From: Panonychus citri
Taxonomy: Eukaryota > Arthropoda > Arachnida > Trombidiformes > Tetranychidae
Direction of reading: 5' to 3'
Length of the DNA stretch: 64,000 bases
Assembly (NCBI RefSeq): GCF_014898815.1
Contig: NW_026515509.1
Span: forward strand, 434,001 to 498,000
Shown: positions 1-12,465 of the stretch, piece after piece
Position numbering within the stretch: the stretch's first letter is position 1
Layout of the letters: the number at the start of each line of letters is the position of its first letter
The notes under the pieces: generated by a model
What the model saw: the letters and a program-made list of their open reading frames with translations, nothing else
What the model was told of the DNA's origin: nothing
Database searches by the model: none
Position numbers and translations under genes: made by a program

Positions 1-1029
1 ATCAAACCAAAGTTTATAACCTTTCTCATGATCTTCTGGGTACATTTGAGTGGGTAAAAAAAGTCCTAATAAGAAAGAGCATCGGAATATTTTACATGCA
101 GTGAAAGGACATTGAACCGGACGAATTTCTTCAAGAATTTCTCGAGTTGCTTCAACCGAAAAATAATTCCTAGCAACATCTATAAGGACACGAAGATTTG
201 ACTCGAAACCATAAGATTGACCCATTTGGAAGAGATTTTTCCTCTCGAAAATGTACTTGCAGTAAATATCGTAAAGAGGACGCCATTCAATTGTCAACTC
301 TTTAGGTGATATTAAACGTTTTTTCCTAAGAAAATTGGATTAGAGAGAGAAAAGAAAAGAAAATAGATTAAAGATATTGAATGGGAAAGGGTTGATTCTT
401 TAATTAACTCTTAATCAAGATGAACTCGACTAATAAGAGTAACGAAAGGTTTTATCTGGTTGTGTAGAAAAATAGAAGATAATTTTGATTTTGTTTCATC
501 TTCATCCATAGATTGAATCAGTCGATAAAAGATTAAAACATTAGCAACAGATTGAAGCTGCGTGATGATATTAATAGAGTTGAAGAATTAAAAAAAAATG
601 GATTTAAATTTACCTTAAAAGTGAATTTAAAATGTAAATTATACCAGTTAGAGATGACATTTCAATTCCAGGTATTTGCATGATTTGAAGGAAAGTTTTA
701 ATCAACAGAATATGATCTTCTTTAGTGAAATAGTGACCATAAAGAGTGATGTAATTTTTCACTTCGATTATATCAGCTTTGCTTGCAGAGAGAGTAATCA
801 TTTTTCCCAGGCTTAATTTGATCTCTTTGAAATAATTAGTTGCCTCTAATTGTAAGGATGAAGAATAAGGTAACTTCGAGTTGTAGACATTGTAAGACTG
901 AGCTGGTTGACCAGAGATTATACGATTCACTTTGGTTACCATTCCACATTCTGTACTATCATCAGAATCATCGATTGGAGAATCTACCATGAAAGCACTG
1001 ATTAGTGGTGTTATATCACTTAGATCCAT
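1..1029 (-). CDS. PSME4: PSME4/PA200 proteasome activator, N-terminal part (two exons, runs off the window)
   Basis: This is the 5' end of the gene for PA200 (proteasome activator subunit 4), the HEAT-repeat cap that binds the 20S proteasome in the nucleus. Exon 1 is 614-1029 and starts at the ATG at 1027-1029; an in-frame GTG lies further upstream, then a stop. Exon 2 is 325 down to 1 and continues beyond the window. The 288 bp intron has donor AG|GTAAAT and acceptor TTAG|G, and splicing restores the phase-2 reading frame. The spliced product holds PA200-typical stretches in order: YITLYGHYFTKEDHILLIK, IEWRPLYDIYCKYI, REILEEIRPVQCPF and HEKGYKLWFD. These align in order with the vertebrate N-terminus (for example its PWRPLYD and GFKLWFD segments) as I remember it. 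An acidic, Asp/Ser-rich N-terminal stretch (about residues 20-28) precedes the conserved part. It is divergent to SUCLG2. Confidence 0.93.
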
Positions 1030-2482
1030 CTTGACCACTATTATCTATAGATAATAGTATATGAAGTGAGTGACCACTTGTTAGAGTTTCACCTTAACTT
1101 GTGTGGTGAGAGAACAGGTAGATACTTGTTACAAAGGACCAGAATTTTATCGCCTAGATATGGATAATTTTCGATGGAGAGAAAGACAAAAGATTAACAA
1201 TAAAAATTGGAAAAGTACAAACGTGAAGTCGATATGATAGAATAACAAAAAAAAAAGATGAAGAATGAGAAGAGAAAAATATAAACGAAATGAAAAGCCA
1301 CCAACCACCAGAAAGCGTAGGTGAGAATTAGAATCTTAGAAATAGGAAAACTTTGATATGATAGTAGGATAATCACAGGTCACGGTTGAAAGGTAACTTT
1401 TTTCGCCGATTTTTTTTTCTCAACGAACAAAAAAAAATCAAAAGATGTATGGATAGAAATAGAGAAGCAAATAACTGTGAAGATCCCCAACGTGATAGTC
1501 ACCTTGTTCCAAGTTAACAGTGTTACCACTACTTTAACGGCTCCTTCTCGTAAAAGGGGTAATTGTTATACCCCAATTTTGTTATTCCGAAAATCAAATT
1601 GAATGTAGTAAATTTGAAAATATTAACATTCAATTGTTGAGTTTTCTTCAAATCAGCTCAGTTTTGTCTTTTAAGGTTAATCGATATTGTAGGATATGTA
1701 CTTTTGGTTGCACAATTGAGAAACAATGATGAAGATGGCGAAAATCTAAAAATGCAAAAATTGAAAGAAAATAGAATTGAAACAATTAATTAATCACAAT
1801 TTAAGTGAAAAACCAAAGAAGATTACAATTTGTCAGTCATTCTTACATTTAATGTTGTCTAATCATTTACCATTCTTTGGGTATGCGTAAACTTTAATCA
1901 CGTGATGATTGTCCATATGTTAATTGTAGCGCGTTATTTGTGTTAACTGGTTAACAAAGAATTAAAAAAAAATTAACATTAATTAACTACAATTAAGATG
2001 AACTGTAAAAATTGGACGAAACTTTGATCAACACCATTTGGAAGAGTCAACAAAAAAATACCAAAGGGTCGACTCATCAAAGAGTAACAATAAGCTGTTA
2101 CTCTTTGACTTCGACTCAGTCGATTTGATTGCGACTCATCGACTGAATCGACTGACTTTGGATTCTAATTGTTTTGCTTAAACATAAAAATGTTTCTCTT
2201 GGTGATTGTTGATTTCGTTTAATTTTCTCTCTCGTTTTGTTTTTCTTTCTCTAATTAATTTCTATTTCCATTTTGATTATTGTTCTTTTCTATTTAAATT
2301 AACTATTAATTGTTCACCTTCTCGTATTACAGTTTATTTGTAGAATCAAATCTCTGTTTCAAGGATCTTTTTTCTTTATCTTTTCTTTGTGGTTCTTTTT
2401 TTGATTGTGATTATTTCTTTTTCATCAATTAATTATTTTTCCTTTTGTGTAAATAACCTAATTAAGTTAATTGTTAATCACT
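1030..2482. promoter_or_regulatory. Shared upstream region between divergent PSME4 and SUCLG2
   Basis: There is no credible coding sequence here. Both neighbouring genes are transcribed away from this 1.45 kb, so it must hold both 5'UTRs and core promoters. It is A+T-rich. Locally distinctive sequence lies at 2069-2160, where a perfect hairpin is followed by repeated CGACT words (listed separately). The 2200-2480 part is T-rich and probably SUCLG2 leader. Confidence 0.6.
2077..2108. promoter_or_regulatory. Perfect 13-bp hairpin beside CGACTCA repeats
   Basis: TCAAAGAGTAACA (2077-2089) and its exact reverse complement TGTTACTCTTTGA (2096-2108) are separated by 6 bases. The words TCGACTCA, TTCGACTCAG, GCGACTCATCGACTG and ATCGACTGAC cluster from 2069 to 2155 around and after it. 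Function is unknown. It lies about 0.4 kb upstream of the SUCLG2 start codon. Confidence 0.7.
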
Positions 2483-4016
2483 ATGGCATCTCGACATCTT
2501 CTTAATCGGTGTTACACTTTGGTTGATAAAACGTCTCTTGGTCAACGAGTTGGAAGTTTATTTGGATGTCAACAGAGGCGATTCATTGATTTACAAGAGT
2601 ATCAGAGTAAAAAGATCATGTCTGAAAATGGATTAACTGTTCAAAGATTTAAGGTTGTTGATTCAATGGATAATGCTGATTCTAATTTAAATGATTTTGT
2701 CTGTTCCGAGTATGTGATTAAAGCACAAGTATTGGCCGGTGGACGAGGTAAAGGTTATTTCAAGAAATCTGGGATGAAAGGTGGTGTTAAATTGACCAAA
2801 GACAAGAATGAAATTTTACCTTTGGTGAAAAATATGCTCAATGATCACCTGGTAACAGCTCAAACTACTCAGGAAGGTGCATTAGTCCGTAAAGTTATGG
2901 TCGCCGAAGCTTTGGACATTGATAAAGAATATTATGTTGCCATATTATTGGATCGAGCATCGGGTGGACCTGTTCTGGTAACTTCTCCGTTTGGAGGTGT
3001 TAATATTGAAGAAGTCGCGGAAAAAAACCCAGAGGCCATTCACAAATATCCATTACCTTTAACCGATAATCAAGAATTGGACTCAGCTTATCTTAAACAT
3101 ATCGCCAAAAATGGTTTAGGTAAGAGAAGGAGGAAAAAAGTCTACAATCATTTTGACCATTAAACTTCAGGGAAAAACTAGAGATTTTATCATTTATCTT
3201 CATCACCATTGGTTATAATTTTTTCATTCTCATTTCCTCTTTGTATCTCATTACGAAAATTGTACAATTGTCTCGATTGTTGCAATTTATTTGCTGTTAT
3301 TTTTGTCTCAACTAATTTGAATCATTTGTTTTCTCTTACATTTTCCAGGCTTGACTGACCAAGACGTTATTGACAAGGCTGCCAAAGAAATTTCCAATCT
3401 ATTTAAGCTTTTTGTCAACATTGATGCAACTCAGATTGAAATTAATCCACTTGGATTAACACCCGATAAGAAAGTTGTTTGTTTTGATGCGAAAATACAG
3501 TTTGATGAGAACGCATCTTTCCGACAGGGTTGGGTAAAAAGTTTGGAACAAGAAAATTTAGACAAAGAGGATCCTCGCCAAGTATTAGCTAAAAAGTATA
3601 ACCTTAATTTTGTCGCCATGGATGGTAACATTGGCTGTTTCGTCAATGGTGCTGGACTGGCGATGGCAACAATGGATATTATTCACCATCATGGTGGTTC
3701 ACCGGCAAATTTTCTCGACGTTGGTGGTGGAGTGACCCAAGATGGAGTAGAGAAAGCTTTCCGTATTATCACCCAAGATCCTAAAGTAAAAGTTATCCTG
3801 GTCAATATTTTCGGTGGGATTGTTAATTGTGAAACAGTTGCCGCTGGTTTAATTGCTGCTCATCATTTAGTTAGTGTGCCATTAATTGTACGCCTTGAAG
3901 GAACCAATCAAAAATCCGCCATGAAAATGTTAGAAACCGTTCCAAGTATATTGACTGCCTCCGATTTAGACGATGCCGCCAAAAAGGCCGTTAAAGCCGC
4001 TTCGACTGCGATCTAA
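2483..4016 (+). CDS. SUCLG2: Succinate-CoA ligase [GDP-forming] beta subunit, mitochondrial
   Basis: Beta subunit of the GTP-specific succinyl-CoA synthetase of the TCA cycle; with the alpha subunit it converts succinyl-CoA, GDP and Pi to succinate, CoA and GTP in the mitochondrial matrix. Exons are 2483-3119 and 3349-4016, with a 229 bp intron (donor TTAG|GTAAGA, acceptor TTTTCCAG|GC), giving 434 residues. The first ~36 residues are basic, Ser/Arg/Leu-rich and lack acidic clusters, like a mitochondrial presequence. The ATP-grasp fold follows, with LQEYQSKKIMSENG, VIKAQVLAGGRGKG, VMVAEALDIDKEYYVAILLD, DATQIEINPLG and the CoA-ligase domain (FVNGAGLAMATMDII, NFLDVGGG, VNIFGGIVNC, RLEGTN). The VMVAEALDI and QEYQSKK context fits the GDP-forming SUCLG2 better than SUCLA2. 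The ATG at 2483 is chosen; the longer frame begins with TTG. Confidence 0.95.
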
Positions 4017-6146
4017 GAGTCAAAAAACATTCTCTTTCTTTCCATATTCATTTTTCCACTTATATCATTTTAATCCAGTGGAAGGAAAGAAAGAAATCAT
4101 CAAATCAACTTATCCTAATCGACTAAATTTAGCACCACATATATACGAACTTAATCAAGCGATATCTTCGTGCTCTTGTTTTTTTTTAATTATTTGTATC
4201 TTGGATAAGCCAGAGAATGGAAGATAATTGGAATGGAAAAAAAAATTCTACAACCGGACTGTCGATTATGTGACCATTTAGACTGACAATCACAATTAAC
4301 GATGAACAACAAATCAACTTTTCCCGATAACTATTTTGATTACATTGTTTGTTACACTTAAATTGTGTAGATAATCAATCAAACCTTAGCAGAGCTTAAT
4401 TACAAACCTTAATTAACAAGTAACTATGTTAATTATTGGTATTAAAAACGTTATAAAGGGCAAATAATAGTAGGTGAAACATTTAATTGTTAAATTTACT
4501 TTTTAATTGTCAATATAATATTTTGCTTCTCTAACTTGTCAATATTAGTAGTGCATCAATTTACCTGTGTACAAAATAACAGGTAAATTAAGAGGACGGT
4601 GGGAGTGGGGAGGGTTTGATGATCGAGTGGGAATAAGTTAAAAATAACAGTTAATCATTTGAATAACATGATAATTTATGAATTAAAAATAGTTCAAAAA
4701 GGGAACTAATTTTGTTGATTTTCAAACAGAGAGAATCAATAAGATTGAACTAATTGGGTTAATTAAACTACAATCAATTTGATTAATCATTGGACTAGGA
4801 TAAAGACGTTTAAATTGTTTGATTGAAATTGAATTTGGTGATATTATTTATAATATGGTGTAAATTGTTATATACTTTTTGTTTGTTGGAATGTGAGTTT
4901 TGATTAATCCATTTGGTGTTATGATTAGTTAATTGTGAATAATTTACAAATTAAAAGGCAACAATTCAAGTTCACAATCAAGATTGGAAATTGTGTTAAA
5001 CAATTAAATCAAAAAAAAAGTGAAAAAAATTCATCATCTAACTTGAGTCCTATTACAATTAATGTGAGATCAAAGATAATTACAGAAAGAAAAGTGATTA
5101 AAATAGTTAACAATTAAAAAAAACAAGAAGAAAACAATTAAATCATATAAAAAGATCTTGGTGGTTAATAACAATTAATTGAGTTTCTTCATTGATTGAT
5201 TAATATTTTTAGAAAAAAGCAAAAATATCTTGAAGTCACATTGGACTTGGATCTTGTTTTTTTTTGTCTGAATTAGTTGATTGTTGTTTTAGAGAAAATA
5301 ATTAACAAAAAAAATCGGAAGTTGATTAAAATTAATCGTTGAGAGTTCCAGAGCTTACAATGTAAGTAGATGAAATTAACTAATTGTAGATCAGTAATTA
5401 GTTAATTTGTGTAATTGTCGATGAAGTTTTCTGGTGTTTTTGTCAATTCTCATTGATTGATTATTGTGTAACAAGAGCACAAATAAACAAAAACAACAAC
5501 AACAAATCAAACAGATGAGATTCCAGCATCATAATCAGCAATAAATATAATTATCATCATGATCATCATCCATCATCATCATGGAAGGCATTGTGATTGT
5601 ACCAGGATGAAGATGCTGATCAAAGCAGAAAAAAGTTCTGGACATTTTTTTTATAAATCCAGTGAGTTGATGTTTTTTTTTGGAAAGTATTGATAATGTT
5701 CATTGTGATCATAATTCAGTTTCTCCTCATTGTCATTGATTAATCATCATCATGACCATGGTCAAAGAAAGAAGATGAAGATAAGGAAGAGAAAGTAATG
5801 GAAAGACTAGAAAAAAAAGATTCCAAATGAATTTCTATCGAATCGAATCGTTTTTTTTTTCTCTCCACAAAATTTGACAGAGAGAAGAAATTAAAATATT
5901 CCAATTCTAATGGTTGTCTCTTTGGTGCTCATCTGATTAATCAAAATATTGCCTTAATTGTTGAGTGTTTTCTTCTTTGGTGTAAGTGAATAGTAATTGT
6001 AATAAGTAGTATTCGGTAAATGGGAGCAGTTGTAATGATTCAAGCGATAAATTGTCAGTTAATAGTTGATTGTATCTCTTAATCCAACGATAGTTTAAAT
6101 CGATAAGTTGTAGAAAATGGTGAATTTTGATTGTTGAGTTTTTCCT
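4017..6146. other. Intergenic/3'UTR sequence between convergent SUCLG2 and PKC
   Basis: No gene is recognised in this stretch. It is A+T-rich with many AATTAA/TTAATT words, short CAT/ATC runs around 5550-5600 and 5720-5760, and T or A homopolymers. It must include the 3'UTRs of both flanking genes, which converge here. I did not find an unambiguous AATAAA close behind either stop codon. The 60-codon open frame near 4935-5117 is Lys/Asn-rich and looks like chance. Confidence 0.5.
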
Positions 6147-8279
6147 TCAAATGTGTTGAATAAATTCTGGATTAAGATAAGAGAAACCAGCGAATTCAGT
6201 TTGATCCAAATTCATCATGAACAATTTATCGGTCGGTGTAAGATCAGTTTTCTCAGAAGTAAATTGCTTATCGAAATTGGAAACGTCCTTTCGATGTTTA
6301 ATCTTGGGCTTAAATGGAGGTTGAACCTCTCGAGCGGTTATTTTTTCCCAATCAATACGACGGAAAAATGGATGCATCCGAATGTCCTCCTCCCCGCTGG
6401 AACCACAGCCCAATCGTTTCGAAGGGTTTTTGGTAAGAAATCCTTTGCAAACATCTTTGGCCTCCTTGGAAAGGCTTTTAGGATAAGAGGCATTGTGATC
6501 AGTGATCGCGGCAAACAATTCCTCCTCGTCTTCCCCGTCAAACGGAGGTTGACCGACCAACATTTCGTAAAGTAAAACCCCATAAGCCCACCAGTCAACC
6601 GATTTACCGTAAGGTTGATAGAGGATAATTTCGGGTGCAATATAGTCCGGTGTACCACAGAAAGTTTTGGTAGTTCGGTCGTTGTAAATGTTTTCCTTGC
6701 ACATACCGAAATCGGCAATTTTAATATGTCCCTCTTGATCAAGTAAAACATTATCCAATTTAAGATCTCGATAGATAACACCTCGTGAATGAAGATAAAA
6801 TAAACCGATAGCAATTTCAGCGGCATAAAAAACGGCCACTGGTTCTTTAAATTTTCCCGTTTGTTGAATTTGAAACATTAGATCACCACCGTTAACATAT
6901 TCCATGACGAAATAAAGTCGATCCATTGTTTGGAAGCAAGAGTGAAGCTGAACAAGGAACGGAGGTTTCTCGGAAAGGGCGAGAATCCGTTTCTCCACCA
7001 TGGCACATTCGACATCATCATCTTGAATGATTATATCTTTTTTCAATATTTTCACTGCATAAAGTTCATCGGTTCCCTTTCTCTCAGCTAACATTACCTT
7101 TCCAAATGAGCCTTTACCAAGAACCATGATGAAATTAAAATCTGACGCTCTGATAACATCCTGTTTCCCCATGTTATGAGGTAATTCACACGTGAATCGA
7201 GCATCTAAACCCTCGAGACCTGCTCGTGATAAAGAACGTGTTCCCGATATCACACCCGCTGGAGAGGTTAATGAAGGTGTTGTTGAACCACCAAGTGACG
7301 GTGGTGGTGGTGTAGGTGCAAGGGAAGATGAGAATCCGGTTCTCTGTTGTCGAGTTATCTCTAAAATATCTGCATCCGGTGGTGGAACCGGAACATTATA
7401 ATATTCACCTTCCTCTTGGGTTAACAATTTAAACCAACCTTCAACCGGACGTTTCATTAACTCTGATATACCAAATGAAAGGGAGCCCATGAAATCATTT
7501 CGAGAGGTACGATCCCAGTCCCAGACTTCAATTAGTAAACGACGATCTTTATCATCGGGTTTTAGGTCAAAAACTAAAGTCTCATGAAATTGAGGGTTAA
7601 GATTTGCTTTGATGGTTCGAGTTTTCCGTTTTATACCTTCCCCGCCATCGGGAATAATTTTACACTTTACATAAGGATCGGAAAGTCCATTCGGATCCAT
7701 GGGAAGTAAATTTTTACCTTGACGAATCTCACAAATTAATTTATTAGCCTCAATACAGGCTTTTAACTCTAACCGTCCCCGTCTCTCGGTGTGATCACAG
7801 CCGCAAAGGTTAGGTACACTTTCCTGGCACCGTTTGTGAACATTCATGTTACATAATTTACACTTGTATCCTTGATGGAGTAATCCATAGAGTAGGGAGC
7901 CACAATGGTCACAAAAGGTTGGCGAGGTAAAGGTATACAAAGTAAACGTGTGTTTGGTTCGGGTATCATCGGTACCCTTAATGCCCTTATCGATTCCAGG
8001 GCAGGTAAAGGAAACAAATTCATGGCAACGTTTATGGACAACGAAAGAGCAAACTTGACATTGGAAACCTTGTTTACCAAATCCCCAAATAAAATCTTTA
8101 CAATGGGAGCAAAAAGTGGGCTGTTTAAAAAATCGAGGCATAAACTTGTGTTGTTTCACCTCGAAAATGTTTTTCTTCTTGAGAGCACCTTTTCGAGCTC
8201 GAATCCGTCGATTAAAACCAGTCTCCATTTCGGTGACATTTTCCTTGTCCTCGTCCATCGATATTGAACTGGTCAACAT
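6147..8279 (-). CDS. Pkc53E: Conventional (Ca2+/DAG-dependent) protein kinase C, single exon
   Basis: A 710-residue classical PKC, the Ser/Thr kinase that moves to membranes on Ca2+ and diacylglycerol. In order: pseudosubstrate around residues 27-37 (RARKGALKKKN, with Ala at the phospho-acceptor site); two C1 zinc fingers starting near 44 and 109 (HKFMPRFFKQPTFCSHC, HTFTLYTFTSPTFCDHC); a C2 domain around 170-290 with the Ca2+-loop acidic residues of MDPNGLSDPYV and WDWDRTSRND; a Pro/Ser/Thr-rich hinge; then an AGC kinase with GKGSFGKV, AVKILKK, YRDLKLDN, ADFGMCK and activation loop TFCGTPDYIAPE. The C-tail has a turn motif (LTPTDK) and hydrophobic motif (FAGFSYL). All key residues are present. 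The order C1-C1-C2-kinase separates it from novel and atypical PKCs. The symbol is by analogy with Drosophila; orthology to PRKCA/B/G is not resolved. The coding region has no intron. The ATG at 8277-8279 is used; a second Met lies at residue 8. Confidence 0.96.
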   Translation of the reverse strand: MLTSSISMDEDKENVTEMETGFNRRIRARKGALKKKNIFEVKQHKFMPRFFKQPTFCSHCKDFIWGFGKQGFQCQVCSFVVHKRCHEFVSFTCPGIDKGIKGTDDTRTKHTFTLYTFTSPTFCDHCGSLLYGLLHQGYKCKLCNMNVHKRCQESVPNLCGCDHTERRGRLELKACIEANKLICEIRQGKNLLPMDPNGLSDPYVKCKIIPDGGEGIKRKTRTIKANLNPQFHETLVFDLKPDDKDRRLLIEVWDWDRTSRNDFMGSLSFGISELMKRPVEGWFKLLTQEEGEYYNVPVPPPDADILEITRQQRTGFSSSLAPTPPPPSLGGSTTPSLTSPAGVISGTRSLSRAGLEGLDARFTCELPHNMGKQDVIRASDFNFIMVLGKGSFGKVMLAERKGTDELYAVKILKKDIIIQDDDVECAMVEKRILALSEKPPFLVQLHSCFQTMDRLYFVMEYVNGGDLMFQIQQTGKFKEPVAVFYAAEIAIGLFYLHSRGVIYRDLKLDNVLLDQEGHIKIADFGMCKENIYNDRTTKTFCGTPDYIAPEIILYQPYGKSVDWWAYGVLLYEMLVGQPPFDGEDEEELFAAITDHNASYPKSLSKEAKDVCKGFLTKNPSKRLGCGSSGEEDIRMHPFFRRIDWEKITAREVQPPFKPKIKHRKDVSNFDKQFTSEKTDLTPTDKLFMMNLDQTEFAGFSYLNPEFIQHI

Positions 8280-9328
8280 GATGAAGATTAACTCGTTAAT
8301 CTATTGACACGCAAACAGAATGAGAGGAAGATAGAGAGAGAAATAAACACACACGAACTGTTCAAATGTTCAATTAAAAGTTCCAATGAGATTTGAACAA
8401 TATAAGTTTCACTTTGTTCAGATTAATTAGCACAGATAAACATGAGAAGTGTGAAAAATGTTGATAGATTATAAAGTTTTCCTTTTCATCGTTTAAATTC
8501 AGTTGTTAATTCCAACATTATAATCGTTATAATTGCTGATCCTCCTTCTCTCAATGTTTATTTATCTTTCTCTATGTTTATAATTATAATCGTTGATCTC
8601 GATGAGGTTTAATCGTTAGAATTGTTTACCATTGGGAGATTTAATCTGTTTCATTGGGGGAAAAAAATAGAAAAAGAAGAAATGAAATTAGAGTGATTAA
8701 CTTTATTATTAGATAATCAATGGAGTAAAAAAATAGTAATGATAATAATAATGACGATAATGGTGATAGTTAATGAAAGGTTGAAATGGTTACAATGGGA
8801 AAATAGAGAGAGAGAAGATGATGAAGATAATGATGATGATAAGGAAGATAAATAAGGAAAAGCATGACGATAACAATGTAAGGATTTAGATGTTAAAAGG
8901 ATGCTTTTTATCCTCTCCTTGGCCCCAAAAATAGTGGCAATACAATTAAATAACATTATAATTAGATTAAATTGTTGGCTTTCATCAATCTCATAGTATT
9001 TGGGTGTAAATAAAGGTGTCGTTTAAATGAGAGGGAAAATTAAGTTAAGGAGGAAGAAGAAGATGAAACAATTAATAGAGAATCTCAATTTTCATGATCA
9101 TAGTCAGATCTTTGTGAATGGATTTAGAGAGAGATTTAGAAATCACTTGGATTAGTGTGAAAGTAATTAAAGTGAAAGGAGGGAAGAGGAAAATAAATGA
9201 TCAACAAGGTGATTGATTAACTGATTTAGTTAATCAATTGATTTACTTTACAAGGTCTTTCAGTCTCATCGGATGATATTTATGATTTTTTTACTCTTAT
9301 TGTTTACTCTTGTCTGTTCATCTCCTCT

Positions 9329-9378
<50 letters not shown>

Positions 9379-12300
9379 TATTGTTTGATTGTATTGATTA
9401 TCATTATTGTAATTTAATAATAATGATTAAGATGATCTTTTTTTTCATTTATCATTTCTCTTATCAGTTTCTTCTGGTGAGTGACTTTTTTCATCTTCAT
9501 CATGTCGCCAAGATGATGATAGAAAATTGAGAAGAATGATTAAGAAATAGGAGATAGAGTAACATGGATTAGATGAGAGGATGGAGATAACTGGGGATGA
9601 GGATGAGAAGATGAGAATGATTGAAAAAAGGGGAGAGTCTTTTCCTTGACTGTGTTTCAAGGAGAGTGGGAGGTAAATACATGTATGTACAGTCACTCAC
9701 ATGTAACATAGTTAAATGTGATTTCGTTGAGATGATGATGCAAATTGGATTGAATTACATTGGATTGGCTTCCATATTAGTGGTTCCCTGAACATTATTA
9801 TTCACATGGTAATTTTTTCGTATATTATACGATTAGAATACAAAAGAGACTTTTAAATTAACTGAATATCACCTAATATTTTCACTACAATCATTGGAAA
9901 TTTTTGATTTAATTGCGTTTTGATTATATCAAATGAATACAATTTCATTATTCATATTTAATATGAATTAATATCACAAGTTAATCAAAACTAAATGGTC
10001 TTAATTTGAATGGATGACAGTTTGAAACAATTTAGGAGGGAATATGATTATAATTTGTTGGCAATCAAGTAACTTTACAACTTAATTGTGTATAATTTGT
10101 CAACAAATTGTATTGAAATTAATACCCATTGTATTATGATTAGTATAATTGTTGAGCTAAATTGTTGTTATTCTGAGTTTTTGGTTCTCTCTCTCTCTCT
10201 CTTGCTTTTTGTTTCGTTTTGTAATTAGTGTTTTAATTTTATCCAAAGTTAATAGTCATAAATCTTAATCAATTAGTCTCACAATTAATCATTCATTCAG
10301 AATTTTTTTTCTCTCACTCATCTTGTAAATTAGACTTTAAGAAGAGAACAATTAACTTAATTCTTGTCTTCATGTTCATTGTTATTATTAAGCATTTATT
10401 TGGATTTAGATGATAACTGAAACAAAAAAAATTCTTAATTCTTGATAATACTAAGAGGAAAATTTAATTGTTGTTAGGCTTCATGGTTAGCAAACTAATT
10501 GTAATCCTTAAAACAAGGAGAGACACATAGAGAAAGGTTATTATTATTATTATTATATGTTATCCATTGATTTTTTTGTCTGCTCTCTCTCTCTCCCATT
10601 CATTTATGATAATTGACTAGTTTTCATTGAGAATGATAGTTTTAACTAAATTACCAAAATATCTCGTTAGTATTATAATTTGGTAATTGTGAAGGGAGGA
10701 AAAGGTTATTGGTGATAATTGGGAAGAGGAAAATGGCTAAGAAAATGGGATGATGGCTTAATGATAACTTGTAATTTCTGGGTAATTGTGATCAATAATT
10801 TTGGTAATGATTATACATAAAGAAGAAGAGAAAACGACAATTTCAATGAACTATATTTCTCAATTATACTAATAAATAATGAGACTGTCACTTGGATGAA
10901 ATAAACAAAATGTCATAACTGTCAACAAAACGATCATTAAAGTGAGAGAGAGAGAGAGAGAGTGAGAGTGAGTGAGTGAGAGAGAAAATCTCAGAAAGTA
11001 TCTTTGGTTTATCTCTTTATAGATATAAGATCAAGATTCGTCAAATGGTTGAGCGGAGAAGAAAATTTCTCTTTCTTTCTTTCTCTCTCCAATATCAAAA
11101 CATGGAGACAAACATGAGACCAACACTCTGAGAATATGAATGAACTGAATGGTAAAGAATGAGAAGGAAGAAACAAATAGAAAGAAAATAAGAGAGAAAA
11201 ATAATGGAGGGAATAGAATAGAAAACAATCCATACTAACCATTTTTACCTTTTCCATGGGTGAATTTTGGTAACCAGGATAAACTGAGAATAGAACGATT
11301 TACTTTTTGGTGTGTCCAGAGAGAAGAAAATTAATGGTTTAATTTAATTGTTTAATCGAAGGAAACAACACAGGATAGAGAAGAAGAGAAATCAAAAAAC
11401 CCTTAAGGGTAAAGAAAGAATATAGAATTTTAGTGTAATAAAGATGAAGAAGAACTGGTGAGTATTGATACCGGAGAATAAAATCCAGAGAAAGGTAACA
11501 CAATTGAATGAGAATTCAAGTGATTATGGTGATGGAAGTGTAAACATTTTGACACTTAACATTAAGAGAAAAGCACCAAGATGATGATGAGAGAAAAATA
11601 AAAGAAGAATAAATTTAAAATGATGGAAAAATTGTCGTGTTTATCCAAGAGTGTTTATCTTGATGGGGTTAGAATGAGAATCCATTAGGCAGAGACACTT
11701 TAAGAGATTGTGATGATTTAAAATTCAATTGATTAGAGAATCTGGTTACCATTTGATGAGAGAAAAACAATCGAAAAGTCACAAATTCATTCAATTTATA
11801 CTGAGAATGGTGATGATGATGATTTATTGATTTTCTTCCTTCCAAAAAGCTTCTCTTCCCAGTTATCATCTTTTTCTTTCCTTTCACTTTCTCTCTTCGT
11901 CCAAATAGAAAAAAAAACGAATCAAAATTTTCTATTCTTTTTAATAACCGAAGATGGAGCCACTTTTCTTTCGAATTTTTTCTCTCTCAGCTGATCGATG
12001 AACGAATTTCATTTTTCTCTATTTACAATTAACTTCTCGTCTTAATTAGTTCGTTGATTTTTCGGTTAATTTTTGATTAATTTCTTTCTTTTTTTTTGGT
12101 TCTGTTTAATGTTTTTTACTAAGAGCCTTGGATTATGGGAGATACTCGATGGTGTAGATTAATTTGAAAGATAAATTTTGTTTATTTTAAGTGAATTGGT
12201 GAACAAAAAAAGATATGAAATTATTAATACACATTTGGAATATGATTAAAAATCAATTGATTGGGTAGTTTGAACCAGTGGTGTTAATTAACCAGTGATT

Positions 12301-12465
12301 AAGTTGAGGGAAGGGAAGAGTTATATTAATATTATTGCATTGGTTATAGTGTATATGAAGAGATAACCATGTTTGTGATAATTACAATCAGGGTGAGATT
12401 GTTGGGAAGAATTAAAACATTTTCTTTGTTCTCTTAATTTTTGCTTCATAATTTACTTTGGTCTC
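8280..12465. other. 4.2 kb non-coding stretch between PKC 5' end and furry 3' end
   Basis: No convincing exon on either strand. It must contain the PKC promoter/5'UTR (from 8280 upward) and the furry 3'UTR (from 12465 downward; an AATAAA on the minus strand is at 12181-12186, about 280 bases after the stop). It holds CT runs at 9331-9375 and 10186-10202, a GA run at about 10945-10965, and many GATGAT and AGAGAA words. Open frames here encode Ser/Phe/Leu-rich runs derived from TCTTT-type repeats and are discounted. Confidence 0.5.
9331..9375. repeat. (CT)n microsatellite
   Basis: An uninterrupted run of about 22 CT dinucleotides upstream of PKC. Such pyrimidine/purine runs recur throughout the window. 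Confidence 0.95.

Noticed and set aside
1194..1376. 60-codon hydrophobic open frame on the minus strand
   Set aside because: Phe/Ile/Ser-rich translation of an A/T-rich promoter with no homology or context; begins in the shared upstream region.
6153..8307. Open frames opposite and offset within the PKC gene
   Set aside because: Shadow frames of a fully convincing kinase coding sequence.
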